Position numbers and translations under genes: made by a program. Below the pieces are notes generated by a model, which was not told the DNA's origin, did not search any database, and worked only from the letters and a program-made list of their open reading frames with translations. A stretch of 64,000 nt of DNA from Membranipora membranacea (Eukaryota > Bryozoa > Gymnolaemata > Cheilostomatida > Membraniporidae), in the NCBI GenBank assembly GCA_914767715.1, contig OU612075.1:13144001-13208000 (forward strand). The letters run 5' to 3'. Position 1 is the first letter of the stretch; each line of letters begins with the position of its first letter. Below, piece by piece: positions 36,436 to 49,004 of the stretch.

Positions 36436-36808
36436 TTGTCTATATTCTGTCTAACTCATCAAATATTTCGATTAAGCGAAAATGGCATAGAAATATTAGT
36501 TAAACAGCATATCATACTTCCCAAGTAATCTAAATTCAAAAGTGGGAGATTTCAATTTACAGCAATACCGCACGTCATCGCAATGCTCCGAGGGTGCGAT
36601 ATACCCGAGCGATCCACATGGGGGTTTGAGGGCATTGTGATCTCCCAACAGGGTCCAGGATAGAACCCGGCCGCTGATGCTCTGAGAGCGTTTCTAGCCA
36701 CTAGGAAAGGCTAAAAACGCATATCTGACACATTTGTCTATATTCTGTTTTACTCATCACTTATTTTGATTGAGCAAAAAATACATAGAAATATTAGTTA
36801 AACAGTGA
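36436..36808. repeat. Roughly 70-bp direct repeats flanking a 220-bp insert with a tRNA-like motif
   Basis: TCTATATTCTG...CATAGAAATATTAGTTAAACAG occurs at about 36439-36508 and again at about 36733-36808, with a few differences. The DNA between contains GGTTCTATCCTGG on the minus strand, like a tRNA B box. This could be a recombined tandem duplication or a retroposon with duplicated flank. Confidence 0.55.
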
Positions 36809-37391
36809 TTGTAAATATAATGCTGATACTTAGTACCCATTGGAGCCTAAATCATGGTACTGAACATTTTGAAAATGAATGTACCTGCGCGCTACACTGT
36901 CTCATCTCGAAGGCGATGATAACATATATAGCTATTTGCACTTGGAATCAAACCGAGCAACGTTTTTTAGGAATATCCAAGGTTATCCATCAAATACAAT
37001 GATTTGAAGAATCGTTTGACATAATGCCTTAAGAAGATTATTTGGTATGAATTCTTCATTTTATAAGACAACTGCTGATCACTGGGTCACAAAAACCTTG
37101 CTGAAATATACCATAATACATACATAGTGGTTTAATTCTCATCAGTATATAATATCATTAAAGATTTTCTCCCAACCCCCTCAAAGCTCTCTATTTTGTA
37201 TTGTTGGAAGAATGTCATCTTCCCATATTATGCTCCAATTGTTTCATGGGTTAAGTTTCAGGTTTTGTTGTAAAGGATTTGATCTGCTAAAATTCTATAT
37301 TAGATGTTAGGTAATAATCATTAGCCATGAATTCTACATTTCCTAAAACAACGGCTGAGAACAGGGTCACAATTAGTTCAAGTGCTCAAAC

Positions 37392-37493
37392 GGTGCAAGA
37401 TGCTGGTAGAGGCATTTCATTATCAACCTCTTTCTCTCCTCCGATGGGGAGAAAGTGGTTGATAATGAAATGCCTCTACCAGCATCTTGCACC
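37392..37493. mobile_element. Long palindromic element
   Basis: Arms of about 45 bases starting GGTGCAAGATGCTGGTAGAG around a short loop. The inner part GGCATTTCATTATCAACC matches the core of the 131- and 145-bp elements at 5654 and 7302, so it belongs to that family. Target duplication not recognised. Confidence 0.75.
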
Positions 37494-37937
37494 TTTGCTC
37501 CGGAAAAACACATGCATCATTGCTTTTTCTACCACAGTGAGATGTTGGTGCGTCACAGTATTTAATGAGGACATTTTTTGATAGGATGTTTACTACACAG
37601 TGTCCAGCATAGAGTTATTATAATAACACAAACCATCACAGTTCTCTTTAGGTCCAAGCTATACACCAATACCCTGATATACAGGCAGTCCACATGAGTA
37701 ATGTAGAGTAATGCATTATAAACTACTACTAGATACTTGTATTTTGATATCCCTAGGCGTCCATTTTTGTAACCTATGGCTACCTCAGTGCGGGATGACA
37801 ACCATAGCTCAATAATAATGATTGATATTTATTTAAATAATGGAGCCTTCCTAAAATGATGACAGTTTGGGAAATCCATTTGTGCATTCACGCCCATAGA
37901 CCTACAGCAGGTGAAACAGGTAACTTCAAAATCGCCA

Positions 37938-38515
37938 TTACAAGCTATTCAAGGACATGGCATCCAAATGCTCAGACTTACATTTCAAATGCCAATTTGG
38001 ATCTTTAAGGCCAAGCTGCAGATTTTCGAAGCTATGCACCAACAAGTCAAGAGCAAGCTTCAAACTAGGTTCTTCTGACATTGAGATAAAGCATGCGTTG
38101 TCTAGGTCAACTGCTTCTAGTTTTATCAGGTTTATCATCAGGTTGAAAATATTTCCAAACAGCTAAGTTTTTGGTATAGGATTGGCCAAAATACACGCAA
38201 TAATAAGAGCTTGTAAGTGTGAATCCACAGCAAGTGGTCAAGTGACTTGTGTATACACAAGGACAGCAGACAGCAATGCTCGAATCGGTTGGAGCCTAGC
38301 AATGAGGAGAGGCCTTGGCGGACTGGTCAGTGCATAGATGATCCAATAATGTATGACCCGCAAAATTCATCTGTGCTGTCCAGTTGAAGCAATTATATGG
38401 TATATTCTTTACAAATCCAATGATTAAGTGCTCGTGCAGCAACCCTGCCTCGTATACTTCCTTTGACACATAAACATTACCAAGAACTTCCCTGATTATG
38501 CAGGTAGTCACCTTT
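37938..38515 (-). other. Doubtful exon pair, unknown product
   Basis: Two minus-strand open segments, about 38345-38515 (VLGNVYVSKEVYEAGLLHEH) and 37938-38135 (FISMSEEPSLKLALDLLV, ending in TAA), have coding-like amino-acid composition. I cannot assign a domain, and the splice junction between them is weak. They may be exons of an unrecognised gene, a gene fragment, or chance. Confidence 0.2.
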
Positions 38516-41500
38516 ATGTATTTCTTGGTATTCAGAAGCTAGCAGCTGTCAACAGATAACCGTGGGATTTGAGGTAGGCTGGTTAGTTTTTGAGTTACAC
38601 GAATGTTATTACAAATGCAGGAAATCTGCAGTATTGCTCACCTTAGCCACGAACTTGAGATGATATCTCTGGCACGGAAGCTTTCCTCTGCTCCGTGACC
38701 TCAGTAAATAACTACCTAAATCGTAATGTTTCGTAAGTCGGTATAACACTACAATAAATACAGAAAAACAAGGTCAACCTATATGCTGTTCATGTCAATT
38801 TTGAGATACCAATTTGTCACAATGGGGAAAAAGGTGTTCTTGTATATTAAGCACAAAGCGACCCATGTTGCTTTTTTCCATGGATACCATAAAAAAAAGG
38901 TTAGGTACAAGTTAGTAAAGAAATAAACGCATTTATACATATTTTGTGGAATATCACTGCTCTGTAAACATGAACATATAAAGCAATGAGTAAAAAAGTT
39001 CAGTTGCTGTTTTCGTTGAATCAGCGGAGTTTAGCAATTGCGTCCAAAACAAAAATCACTGAATTTACTATAGCTTCTCACTCAAAGTTTTAGCAACTCT
39101 ATCCATCCAAGTAAGGCTCGTAGTTGGAGTGTGTGAGTCAGTCTTGTCTGAAGCAGTTTCATTTTAAACAGTTTCATTAATCATTACTTGCTAGTTTATG
39201 CTTGGTTCACATTGTCCCAGATGACACTAGGATGCCATCCCAGATGCTTATCCCAGTCACATTATAACATGCATCCCAGATAGCCATCCCAGATAGCATT
39301 AGTCATGTTTAATCATATCAGATAAAAAGGTCAAATAACTTGTCATTGGGAAAACAGAAAAACCTTGTGTCATCCTGCTCATTGTTAAAACTCCATGTCA
39401 TGTGCTTATAGTTACATTAGCTCACGTCCCGTCAGGATCATATTAAGTACGGTCTGATAAGAGAGCGTCCATTATGACCTTGTCAGGCTTTGGGAAGTGC
39501 TCCTACCCTGATTTTTCATTTCATGCTATGCTATTCACATAATCTTGGAGTTCCTGACACTGCTTTATATGTCTTATCTTACTATATTTTCCTTACCTTT
39601 ACTGCATCTTGATGATTTGTTATCAACAGTATTGATATAAAAAATGGTAACCAGCAATAGAAATAAACATCTTCCAAATTAATAATTCATCATCTACAAC
39701 AGACCAAAACAACAGTCATCATACCTACTGCTTGCAGTTGAAGATAAGCTATGATCAACAAACATCATAGCCATGTTTTATCAGGTGTCAACTATCCAAC
39801 CCAGTACATGATCATTAGCAGAGCTGTCTATGATGAATACATACCGATATATGTATGTTTTAAAGATTTAATTGGCGAATGTGGTCAATGAGAAGACAGT
39901 GCAGGAACCCGAGTCCGCAAACATCTATGCAGACAAAAGCTCTGAGATAGTATGGTTGCAGAATTAAAAAATGATCTCAAAAATCAAATGCCCTGATGCA
40001 AGATCAATGCTGCCGTGGCAACGCTCTTGATGTAACACCATGGATTGGTGAAACTAGCTGCACAAAAATGAGTCCTTACTGTAATCAGTATCAAGTTTTC
40101 ATTACTTTATATATACCCGAGTGACCGACCACCAGTCAAAGTTTCAACATTGGCTATGAAACAGCTGCTTTTGACTTCAACGCCGAGTTCTTGAATGGGA
40201 GCATCATATGAAGGATGAACATATATACATGCATGCAAGTCCATAGAAAGCATCAGCATCCAAAAATAGGGAGAGTATAAGTAATGGGGCCATGAAAATG
40301 TGACAAGGACACAAAATCACACACAGATTGAAACCGATGAGTTTGGCAGAATTCTCTGAGGTATCATCGATGACAACCTGACACAGGACTCCGGAAACAA
40401 CCTAAAATTAAAACAGGATGAATGTCTCTACAGTGGAAGAATGCAAAACTTGATGGGTACATTTTGATATTATTGGGATCATGGACAGTGTTTTGAGGTG
40501 TTTTTTTTTCTTGGCTTTAACTGAGAGTTGTCTTTTGGTGTGTTAGGGAGAGGGCAACTCCTAAAGTAATGGTACCAACGCAGTTATGAACAGGACGAGA
40601 TTGCCTACTTGACTTGACCATCCAGTAGTTTTTATTTCCAACCTGATCCAATCTCAGGACTTATAAGCCTCTGGCTGACTCTGTACAAAATATCCCTAAG
40701 AATATGTTGGCAACGGGTTGTACAAGCACCCAAGACACCCCATTATCATCGATCTTGATTGACATAGAAAACATAAGTCCTCTACTTGGGCAAGATGTAT
40801 GAATTTCGGTGATGTGACTGGTGTGCTAAAAATAACCTAATGTAAACACAGGAATCTAGTTGACCAGAAGCATAATATGGCAATAAGGACTTAGTAGGAG
40901 CAAGGAGATAGTGTCATTCATGTGACGGCCTACATTCATGCTTGAATAGTGGCTAGTGCATCCTTAGGCCCTCAACTGAAGGATTTTCATTCCTCTCACA
41001 TTGGCTTTTTGTGAATCAAAATATTAAATATTTCAATAATCATTACATCTCAAGTAACTCTCTATACTGGCCAAAGCACTTTCATGCAACCCTCATCAAA
41101 TCTTGATGTTTGTACCAGACCAGGTGGTTACACATCGTAATTTTATATCTCCCTTGGCTCTGCGCTCTGCCAACAAAAGCTATGGTGACAAACGGGCACA
41201 TCACTCAAACTAATCAAACATGGATAAATTGGAACTAAATATTGTGATCAGTATCTCTGATCAGGAAGAACAGCCTATTATCTGATATGTGATATTGACC
41301 ATCCAACTGCCATACTGCACTGGCCCTAGCCTTGTCACTCGGCTACCACTGGCCTTACAAAGATCAACATTACAATTCAAATATTAAACCCTGATCCAAA
41401 ATTGGCAGGGCCAGCGAGCTGGTTGCTGGGATTCACACTAATACCTCTTACAATTTAGGCAACCAGTAGGTAAACGTCAATGTTTTAAGAATCTCTGTGC

Positions 41501-41671
41501 CTCAACCCATGGGTTTCATCACATTGAGGAAAGTTATTGGGATATCTTGCAAGCCTTTGCCACAAGTCAAATCAGAACTATGACAGGAAAATGTAGAATA
41601 TGGATATGCGTTTAGGCGATACAGTTCTAATTATGGCAAGTAAGTTGGCATATATATACACATGTGTGTGT

Positions 41672-41698
41672 AATAATAATAATAATAATAATAATAAA
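41672..41698. repeat. (TAA)n microsatellite
   Basis: Nine copies of a trinucleotide repeat, preceded by a short TA/TG run. Confidence 0.95.
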
Positions 41699-42481
41699 AC
41701 GCCAAAATGCCAAACCTATTCAGTTTAAGGTAGAGTAGAGCAGGCAAAGTTTGTATGACATTTTACTAGGGAGGGTAAGAGGTTAGAGTTTTACAGCTTG
41801 CTCATTTTGATATTTTTGTAGTTTTTTGGCAAAGAAACACTTGATCAACTTTGAGCCTGAGAAAGGTTCCTCTTTATAAATAATTATTGTCCCTTGATGC
41901 AACAGGAAATTTTCTATTATAATTGGCAAAAAATCCTATATTTTTGATCAATCACCCTGTGTAAAATAATTAGAGCTCATGCTCGACCAGAGTTCTACTT
42001 AATTGTCCGAAGTTGTAATGAACAGCAAATGGATAGTGATGAAATAATTATCTATTTGATTACCAATTGACATGATAAAAACTGCATGCCACAGAAAACA
42101 GTGGCATAATCGGCTCTAAGCACTACGGATATGAGGCCCCGAGTGATTATGAGCTCAAAATATATAACAAGACAGCCGCACAATCATTAGCGGTTCGACA
42201 GGGTCAGATTTGAGGTATAAGAGCTTTGTACACACGCATACCACATTACTAGGTTGAAAACCTTTCGTATGTTCAAACTTTCATTCCGTTTCCCCTCTAT
42301 TTCCGTCTATTCCAAAGTATATCTCAAACATATGTCCACAATTGTGTTCCTGTTAAATATAAATTATTTTTGTTTTGAGATTGTAATAATAGATGGATAG
42401 ATTCATTGACAATTTAAAAAGTAATGTGGTGATATTGGTGATAAATACTATCACATAATCTCATAGTTATTTAGTGTGGAC

Positions 42482-42517
42482 CATAGACTTATTAATAATA
42501 ATATTATTAAGTCTAGG
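42482..42517. mobile_element. 36-bp palindromic insertion (first of two in series)
   Basis: Arms CATAGACTTA and TAAGTCTAGG (one mismatch). Preceded by GTGTGGAC (42474-42481) and followed by GTTTGGACA (42518-42526), a near-exact target duplication. Same end type as 22085-22126. Confidence 0.8.
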
Positions 42518-42526
42518 GTTTGGACA

Positions 42527-42573
42527 TAGCCTTGTCGCACAGCTACTTTTTTTGTAGCCATGTGACAGGACTA
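42527..42573. mobile_element. 47-bp palindromic insertion (second of two in series)
   Basis: Imperfect arms TAGCCTTGTCGCACAGCTAC and GTAGCCATGTGACAGGACTA around a T-run. Flanked by GTTTGGACA (42518-42526) and GTGTGGACA (42574-42582). Its end matches the 28-bp element at 25840. Confidence 0.82.
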
Positions 42574-43717
42574 GTGTGGACATCATATGACGCAAAGAGA
42601 ACTGTCTTTATCCCTAGCATATCTGGAAGTGAGTGCACAACTGTACAAGACAGACATTCACTCACAAAGTCATTGCCAAGATTGTCAAGAATTCAACTTG
42701 AAATGACCCAAACCATCGAAAAGAATACAGTGGCTTTTCCAAACAGTCCCTGACAATGCCCTTGGTTTATGGAGCAATACTGAACTTGCCATTCTTGCTT
42801 TCCATTGTTTATCATAACCAGTAGATTAGAGAAGAGTGCACTCATTTGATAACCTCTTTAGTGATAAGTTAGTGTCAAAACAAGGAGTTTGAAACTGTAC
42901 CTCCCTGGTCAAAACAATCAGGTCAGTGGAATACAAGCCGGAATTTGAATGATGTTTAGATTAGAGCCATATAACATATATATTATGATGTGATGCATAT
43001 AATATGTTGCTGTTGGAATGTGTTTTGGTGCCAACCTCTGCAGCATCATGTTCATGTAGCACATGCTTATCCCTGCAGGTATCTAACAAGGCCTCGCAAC
43101 AGTAGTAAGACAGATGATGTATCAGTGGGCAATGGCTCTGTTGCGTATAGGTTGCATTTGAAACATTACTTGGCTCAACTGGCACCTCCTGAACCATACA
43201 GGTGTCACAAGACCCCTTTGCTATTATAACAGCACTCAGTTCTACTTTACACACAAACACTCATTATTGTCACAACATCTGAAAAAGCTAGCTCAGGTTG
43301 TGTCACATTGAAAATGCAACCTCCATGCAAAAAAGTTGAGCTACAGATGCACCATCTGACACACTAACAAAGCTTTGCAGTAACAAAATGTATCCCTGAT
43401 AACATCCAGGATGGAAACCTGCAGGAATAAGTGAGTCTTTAGCACCTAACAAAGATCTGTAGTGTCATGATTCAGCGAAGGGTGTAAACAGGTAATCACA
43501 CACCAAAGTTCACTGTTACTCCTTGTTCTTATTAGGATCTCTAAATAAGAAGCTTTGTAACGTTGCACAACTTTAACTCAATGATCATGATCTAGCATAA
43601 GAACCTCAAAAACAACATGATGATGGGTGAGAAGCCATCAAATTGAGGACAGGTTGGAGAGAAGTGACTGATTGAAACCCACTTTGATGAACTAGCGAAA
43701 TTCCATTTTAGACTCAC

Positions 43718-46700
43718 CTGCAAGAATCTTAGTAAACCACCAAGGTCCGAGTGAAATGAAGCTGATGAGCCCTTTCCTGAGCGAATGCCAAAAGTATTCT
43801 CAGCAAACTCGTCAAACCTATAGGTTTTCCTCAGCTGTAATGAAATGAATTCAAAATGAGCAGCTGCAAGCTAAAGCCATGACTAATACTGGATTTCCCC
43901 CAAAATCCACAAAACTGAGAAGCGCTTTATTATTGGTTCATTTATCCATCAGCAATAAAAAGAGACGGAGCTTAGACTGCAAAGTGGACACATGCTCAGA
44001 AAATGTCTTTAACTCCTTGCTCAGAAACAGTCTCTGTGCTCTAAAGAAGACTGTGGACCGCCCGTACGACATTCAATATTTATCACAAGGATAATAAGTG
44101 GATGCCTACAGTTGAGGACTACCCTATCTAATGACCTCTTTCTCCCTATCTCCGATGTCCTATCAAATCTCTTGCTGCAGCACTGTTCAGATAGAGCTTT
44201 GAATTCTAGTGGCCATAGAAAAGTTTCACAATAATTCATCCAAAAAATATCAAGGAGCAGGACAATTTTTCACACAACCTCATCCAGTATTGTATTTGTA
44301 ATAAGTATTTGTTTTGTATTGAATGATGATCACTTGTCATTTTAGATTTAAGTGTATATGGGAACAGGAGGAGCTCAGGATTTCGCCAGGTTTATAAACA
44401 TAAAGAACTATTGACTTTCGTCATATCTTTAGCAGATTGCATCCTTTTTATCCTTGTGGTATAAATATTATGCAATCCCTATAGGCCTATACACACCTGC
44501 TCAAAAGAGTCACACTCTTCATCTTCTCTTTCTTTCATTACTAATCGCTTCCAATTCAATCTTCTTAATCGAAACCAATACTCCTCAACATCTTCAGTGA
44601 GTCCTGAAAAAGGATGAATTTAGATTTTGCAACAAATTTTCTAGAATCGTCTTTTATTACTGTGAGTGTGTTTTGACAACATTTGATTGAAATGTTTAGT
44701 TTCAAATGAAGTTTGCTGAAATTATTTACGACGAATACGACAAGTTCCAGATATATTTCCCCCATCACTTGAACGTGTGAGGTTTTATTTTGGGTGTTTT
44801 CAGCTGCATAAGCTTTGCGAAAATATGATTTATGAGAATGAATAGGGTCCCCAAGTTTTAACTGAAAATTACTTTCAGGATTATGCAGTGCTTTTCATTG
44901 TGGCTAAGTAGAACTTGATTGTTGGCGGACCAAGGGATCAGTTAAAACTCCACATTATCAGATTCATAACTTTTATATAGAATTTTATATTACTATGCTT
45001 TCCATAGTCCCCTTGTTCAGGTGAGGTTTGTCTGGAGGGGTAGGGGAGAATAGAATCAGAGCTTGTCTAGTTTATGGCAAGGAAGAGTGATTGTATGCAG
45101 AGGAACCCTGTTGTTTGAATTAGCTGATTCCAGGTTCAGAATTGTTGATGTAGGTTTGCATTTGTTGAATATTTTATGTCTATCACAGGCTTTGATATCG
45201 ATGTGAGTTTCTTACCGCAGGAATGCATAGATTGCCATATTTTTTTGCCTGATTAGCAATTAATAATGAGTCGAACCAGTAAAATCTGAGACTGGAACAA
45301 CTGTGCCAGTATATAGGCTATTAATATAGCAAGCATTACAAGGGGGCTATAATAACAAATGCTTATTTTGCAAGAAACAACTGCAATGATACGGTTCACA
45401 TACCTTCAATACATATCATGCCAGGTTTTCCACACATAGAAAAACCATGTAATTTCAGCTCAGACGCCCAGGCTATAATATCACGTCTCTTAAATTTACT
45501 ATATATGTGATGACTGTAGATCCACATCCTAGTAAAAGAACATGGTCCATCCACTGGTGTAGTATCTGGAGCAAATAAAAGAATAATATTGCTCAACTTA
45601 CGGATTTTGACATTCATTCGACAGACATCAAAATAATCTCTTACATAGCGATGACACAGCAGTTTGGGGTTGTCACCTCATTGACCTATACATTCAATGA
45701 GGTGACAACCCCAAACTGCAGTGTCATCACTATGTATGCATTTGAAAATTTATAGAGGAATTTTGAAGCACAATAACACCACTCTCCCTGGTGCAAACAA
45801 GTACTTGGATGAAATCAGCGGTCAAGTTCCTGTAAATATAATATGGATAAGTTTAATAAAGCCCAAGAAACATTACAAAATCAGACAGTTCTTTGTAGCA
45901 TTCAACAATTATAACGGTAAAATATGCATAAAATCTGACAAGATAGCGATGCTTTGGGACTTGGGTGACCCCTCACCCTGAATGTCAGCTTCTGACAGGA
46001 GGTAGTTTGGTAGCTCATCACTTATCCAGTTGAATACAGTAAACAGCATTGCATCTCCTAGCTCAAGCTCATTGATAAATGAGTCCAGTTTCTGTCTGAA
46101 GTTTGCCTGACTAGAGCGAGACTTGAACCCTGTGGCTCTTATAAAGACTAGAGGTAGACTAGACAGAGGATAAGAGTGGGGCAGGTCACATTTAACCTCC
46201 ACTGGATTCTAGAATATAATTAAACATATTGAAAGTAACAAAACCAGGTTAAGAGCCAGCTGGATAAACGATGGCAGGTAGGAGAAGGAGTTCAGCATTT
46301 CACGCAGGCTTCTAATGGAAAAGTTTATGGCTAGCTGAAACTTGCCAAGTCTCATTACATTATATAAACCCCGACTTTAGCTGATTAAATTTGATGCATA
46401 CATTACCCTCAAACTAAACTAATATCTAGGTAATATTTATAATTCCTCCCGATGGTATATTTATATATTGAATGACACACTCAGCGAGGGATTGGGCCTA
46501 AAACTTTACGTAGCAGTTACGCATGATGGCATGCTTATGCAGCATGCTTATACAGCATGATGAATTCCACAAACTTAGGAAATGCAGCCTATAATTTAGC
46601 GAACTTTGAATCCATAATCTGTGACCAATTTTAGGTGAACCAACCTAATAAGACAGCTGTGATGAGCTTGCAACTCAGTTTCCCGCCCTCCCTGTGGGCA

Positions 46701-47621
46701 TTAATCTTAAAAAATATCATAGCAACACTGTGATAAATGTCGTTCACGCTTTGATGCCATTTAAAAATCTTGTTTTTGCAGTGTGTTACTAGCAGTATAG
46801 TTATGAGGCCTGGCAAAAAATGTATACATCTGTCAAGGATTTGAGAGGGTTTGTACATAATGTAGATAAATATGTATCAAACTCACAGCATGAATAAGGA
46901 GTTTGAGAGTGAACCCTAGACGCAGGTCCTCATCTCTCAGCTGTGTGACCACATCTTCTATAACAGCTCCGGAATCTCCACTACCCTCACCAAGCTCACT
47001 GTACGAGAGTACGTACTGAAACATGAAAAGTGATGGGACATATTAACCTCGCAATATCTGTGCTCATGTTATTTATTAAAATAAAGACAAACATCAAAGT
47101 ACAAGAACTTACCCTGTACCATATCTCCTAGCAATAATGCAGTATTAGGATAGTCGCCATTTATGCCTTGAATAAGGAAGCTGGCTGGTATCTTCTGCTT
47201 ACTATGCAGTATCAATTGTAACCAAAATGGTGTCCGTATTACACAATGGTAAGCATTACGGCAATAGATACAGCAAAATATGAGTATGAGAATTGATTGA
47301 TTTTATTTCTTGCTGCTAAAATTCGTAACATGTGCTACTAATCATATAAAGTATGCATTAAAGAACCCATTGGAGGTATTTAGCGAAACAATTTGAACTT
47401 CACAAATATTAAGTCATGCGGGCCTAATTCCTAATAAAAAGTTGTTCTGTAGAACTATTTTTATCCTATGGCTTATTGAGGAACTTGGATCAACATACCG
47501 GTGCACAGTCAGAATCAAACTGCATCTCATCATTAGAGTATATAGACTGTAGCATCTGCAGCTCAGTAAGCTGCTGCTCTGCACAGCTACTCACTGTCTC
47601 CATATGTGACTCAGAGCTCAT
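43718..47621 (-). CDS. RWDD2: RWD domain-containing protein 2-like
   Basis: Orthologue of vertebrate RWDD2A/B by domain layout. An N-terminal RWD domain is followed by the C-terminal region specific to this family (DUF1115). Its molecular role is poorly known; RWD domains bind proteins of the ubiquitin and kinase systems. Exons: 47499-47621 (LTELQMLQSIYSNDEMQF), 46887-47015, 45977-46208 (CDLPHSYP), 45404-45565 (WIYSHHIYSKFKRRDI, GFSMCGKPGMICIEG), 44497-44603 (EDVEEYWFRLRRLNWKRL), 43718-43834. All are GT-AG and in phase, giving 290 codons without a stop. The last exon is uncertain: an acceptor followed by ATG TTG TGA at 43270-43278 would end it at 292 residues, close to RWDD2A length. Exon 1 is open upstream to an acceptor at 47656, so a longer start is possible. 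It is divergent from TMEM185 (50826), 3.2 kb away. Confidence 0.9.
45644..45734. repeat. Long palindrome in an RWDD2 intron
   Basis: Arms of about 40 bases containing GTTTGGGGTTGTCACCTCAT around a short loop, with ends CATAG and CTATG as in the palindromic insertions. No target duplication recognised. It lies between exons 45565 and 45977. Confidence 0.78.
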
Positions 47622-47656
47622 CTTCTTTGTATCACCAAATACAAACTGAGGCTGGC

Positions 47657-48683
47657 CTGAAAACCCAAGAATCGGGGGTATTGTTAAGGACGGGTTTTAT
47701 CTTTAATCATGGGTGTTGTTGTGGGTGAGTATTTCTACTTTACAAGAGCCTAGGCCTGAGATAGTTTGCGAGAATTCAAGATCCAGGAGTCTACTTCATC
47801 ATTGTTCAATCGTTTGCTGATATGATATTGTATTGATTCATTGCTGGCTCTACTACAACCCACTTGTTGAGCCACAAGACAAGACAATTGCATAAGACCA
47901 TTTCAACTGGCCTTCTTCAGATATGGAGCAATCTAAACTTTCAAATTGAGGTGAGAGAGGGGACTGAGGATCTGCAGCCTATATCAACATACCAACAACA
48001 CTGCTCTCATCCATGGTTCATTTCAGTCATTTCATTTGAGTCAGACAGATTCACAACAAGCTATGTTAGATGCCAAGCTCAGTATTTCACCAATCGACAG
48101 TAAACAAGCTCCATCACTGGCAATCATCCTTCATCCGAGTGACAAGGCAGAGGAATGACTTGCCCAACACCAATAGTCCTCTACAACCTTTCAATCGAGT
48201 CAATGTGTTGGCCCTTAGTATCTGATCGGCAATAGAATAAGGCTAAGAGGCATTACAACATTTGCTACCTTCAACCACCTTGCCAAGATGCTGTTCCATC
48301 AATGAACTCCCTCCCTCCAGTCAAGGAGTTAGAGTCTAACACCTTGCTCCAGTTGAGTTTATCAATTGGTTCAAACAAGTTTTTATGCTGGGGGTCTTTC
48401 AATAGGAACCAGCCCATATCGCAATCTGATCGCTCACTCAATGATTGAATGAGTGATACCTGCTAGGCCTTCGTTTTCGGCAAATTGAAAGACCCCCTGG
48501 CTAGAAATGTATAACATCTCCACCAGGGAGCTAGATATTTCTTGGACGCCTTGGTAACATCAGGAAGTGCCTAATAAATTAAGTATCCAATCATCACATT
48601 CAAATCATGATACCATGGGCTTTGATCAGAAGCATGTGCTGTGGAGCTACAAGCATGACATGTGTAGTCTATGTATTTGTACC
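47657..48683. other. Intergenic DNA between RWDD2 and TMEM185, part 1
   Basis: No gene. It contains a hairpin at about 48388-48503, whose outer arms GGGGGTCTTTCAAT and complement enclose a second small palindrome (GCTCACTCAAT). Confidence 0.4.
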
Positions 48684-48776
48684 ACAGGTCTACTCCAAAA
48701 CTTGGGACTTTGGCAATGTTTGACTGTCCCCTTGAGTTTTTGTTGCCAAAGTCCCGGGATTTAGAGTAGATCTGTG
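48684..48776. mobile_element. 93-bp foldback element with 9-bp target duplication
   Basis: Imperfect arms ACAGGTCTACTCC...GGGACTTTGGCAA and complement. Flanked by exact ATTTGTACC at 48675-48683 and 48777-48785. Confidence 0.87.
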
Positions 48777-48895
48777 ATTTGTACCTTGTACCACCATGGC
48801 CAAAATGTACACTCACTCATACTTGTTATTCCATATGCATATGGCTTGGGCTGGTAAGCATAGTGGTGGGCCCCTTGGATTTTCATGCCCATATC

Positions 48896-49004
48896 CATAG
48901 GCATCTGGAGTTACAAGCATGTCCAGTATCAACCACCCCCTTTCCCTCTCAGGGGGAAAGGGGGTGGTTGATACTGGACATGCTTGTAACTCCAGATGCC
49001 TATG
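48896..49004. mobile_element. 109-bp near-perfect palindrome with 8-bp target duplication
   Basis: Arms of about 50 bases starting CATAGGCATCTGGAGTTAC, around a six-base loop (TCTCAG). Flanked by exact CCCATATC at 48888-48895 and 49005-49012. High arm identity suggests a recent insertion or strong arm-to-arm conversion. Confidence 0.9.

Larger units (their letters stand above)
34550..43717. other. Long gene-poor region upstream of the IAP gene
   Basis: Nine kilobases with no recognised gene. It contains a SINE fragment (34775-34915), a 70-bp direct repeat pair (36436-36808), a long palindrome (37392-37493), a doubtful exon pair (37938-38515), a TAA run (41672-41698) and the serial palindromic insertions at 42482-42573. 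The IAP promoter and 5' untranslated exon should lie near its left side; I see no defined promoter motif. Confidence 0.4.

Noticed and set aside
42520-42753. Plus-strand open frame of 77 codons
   Set aside because: Starts inside a palindromic insertion and shows no domain or splice support.
47113-47204. Possible extra RWDD2 exon between exons 1 and 2
   Set aside because: It has good splice signals, but its exit phase (1) breaks the frame, and exons 47499-47621 and 46887-47015 join directly in phase with a sensible RWD sequence.
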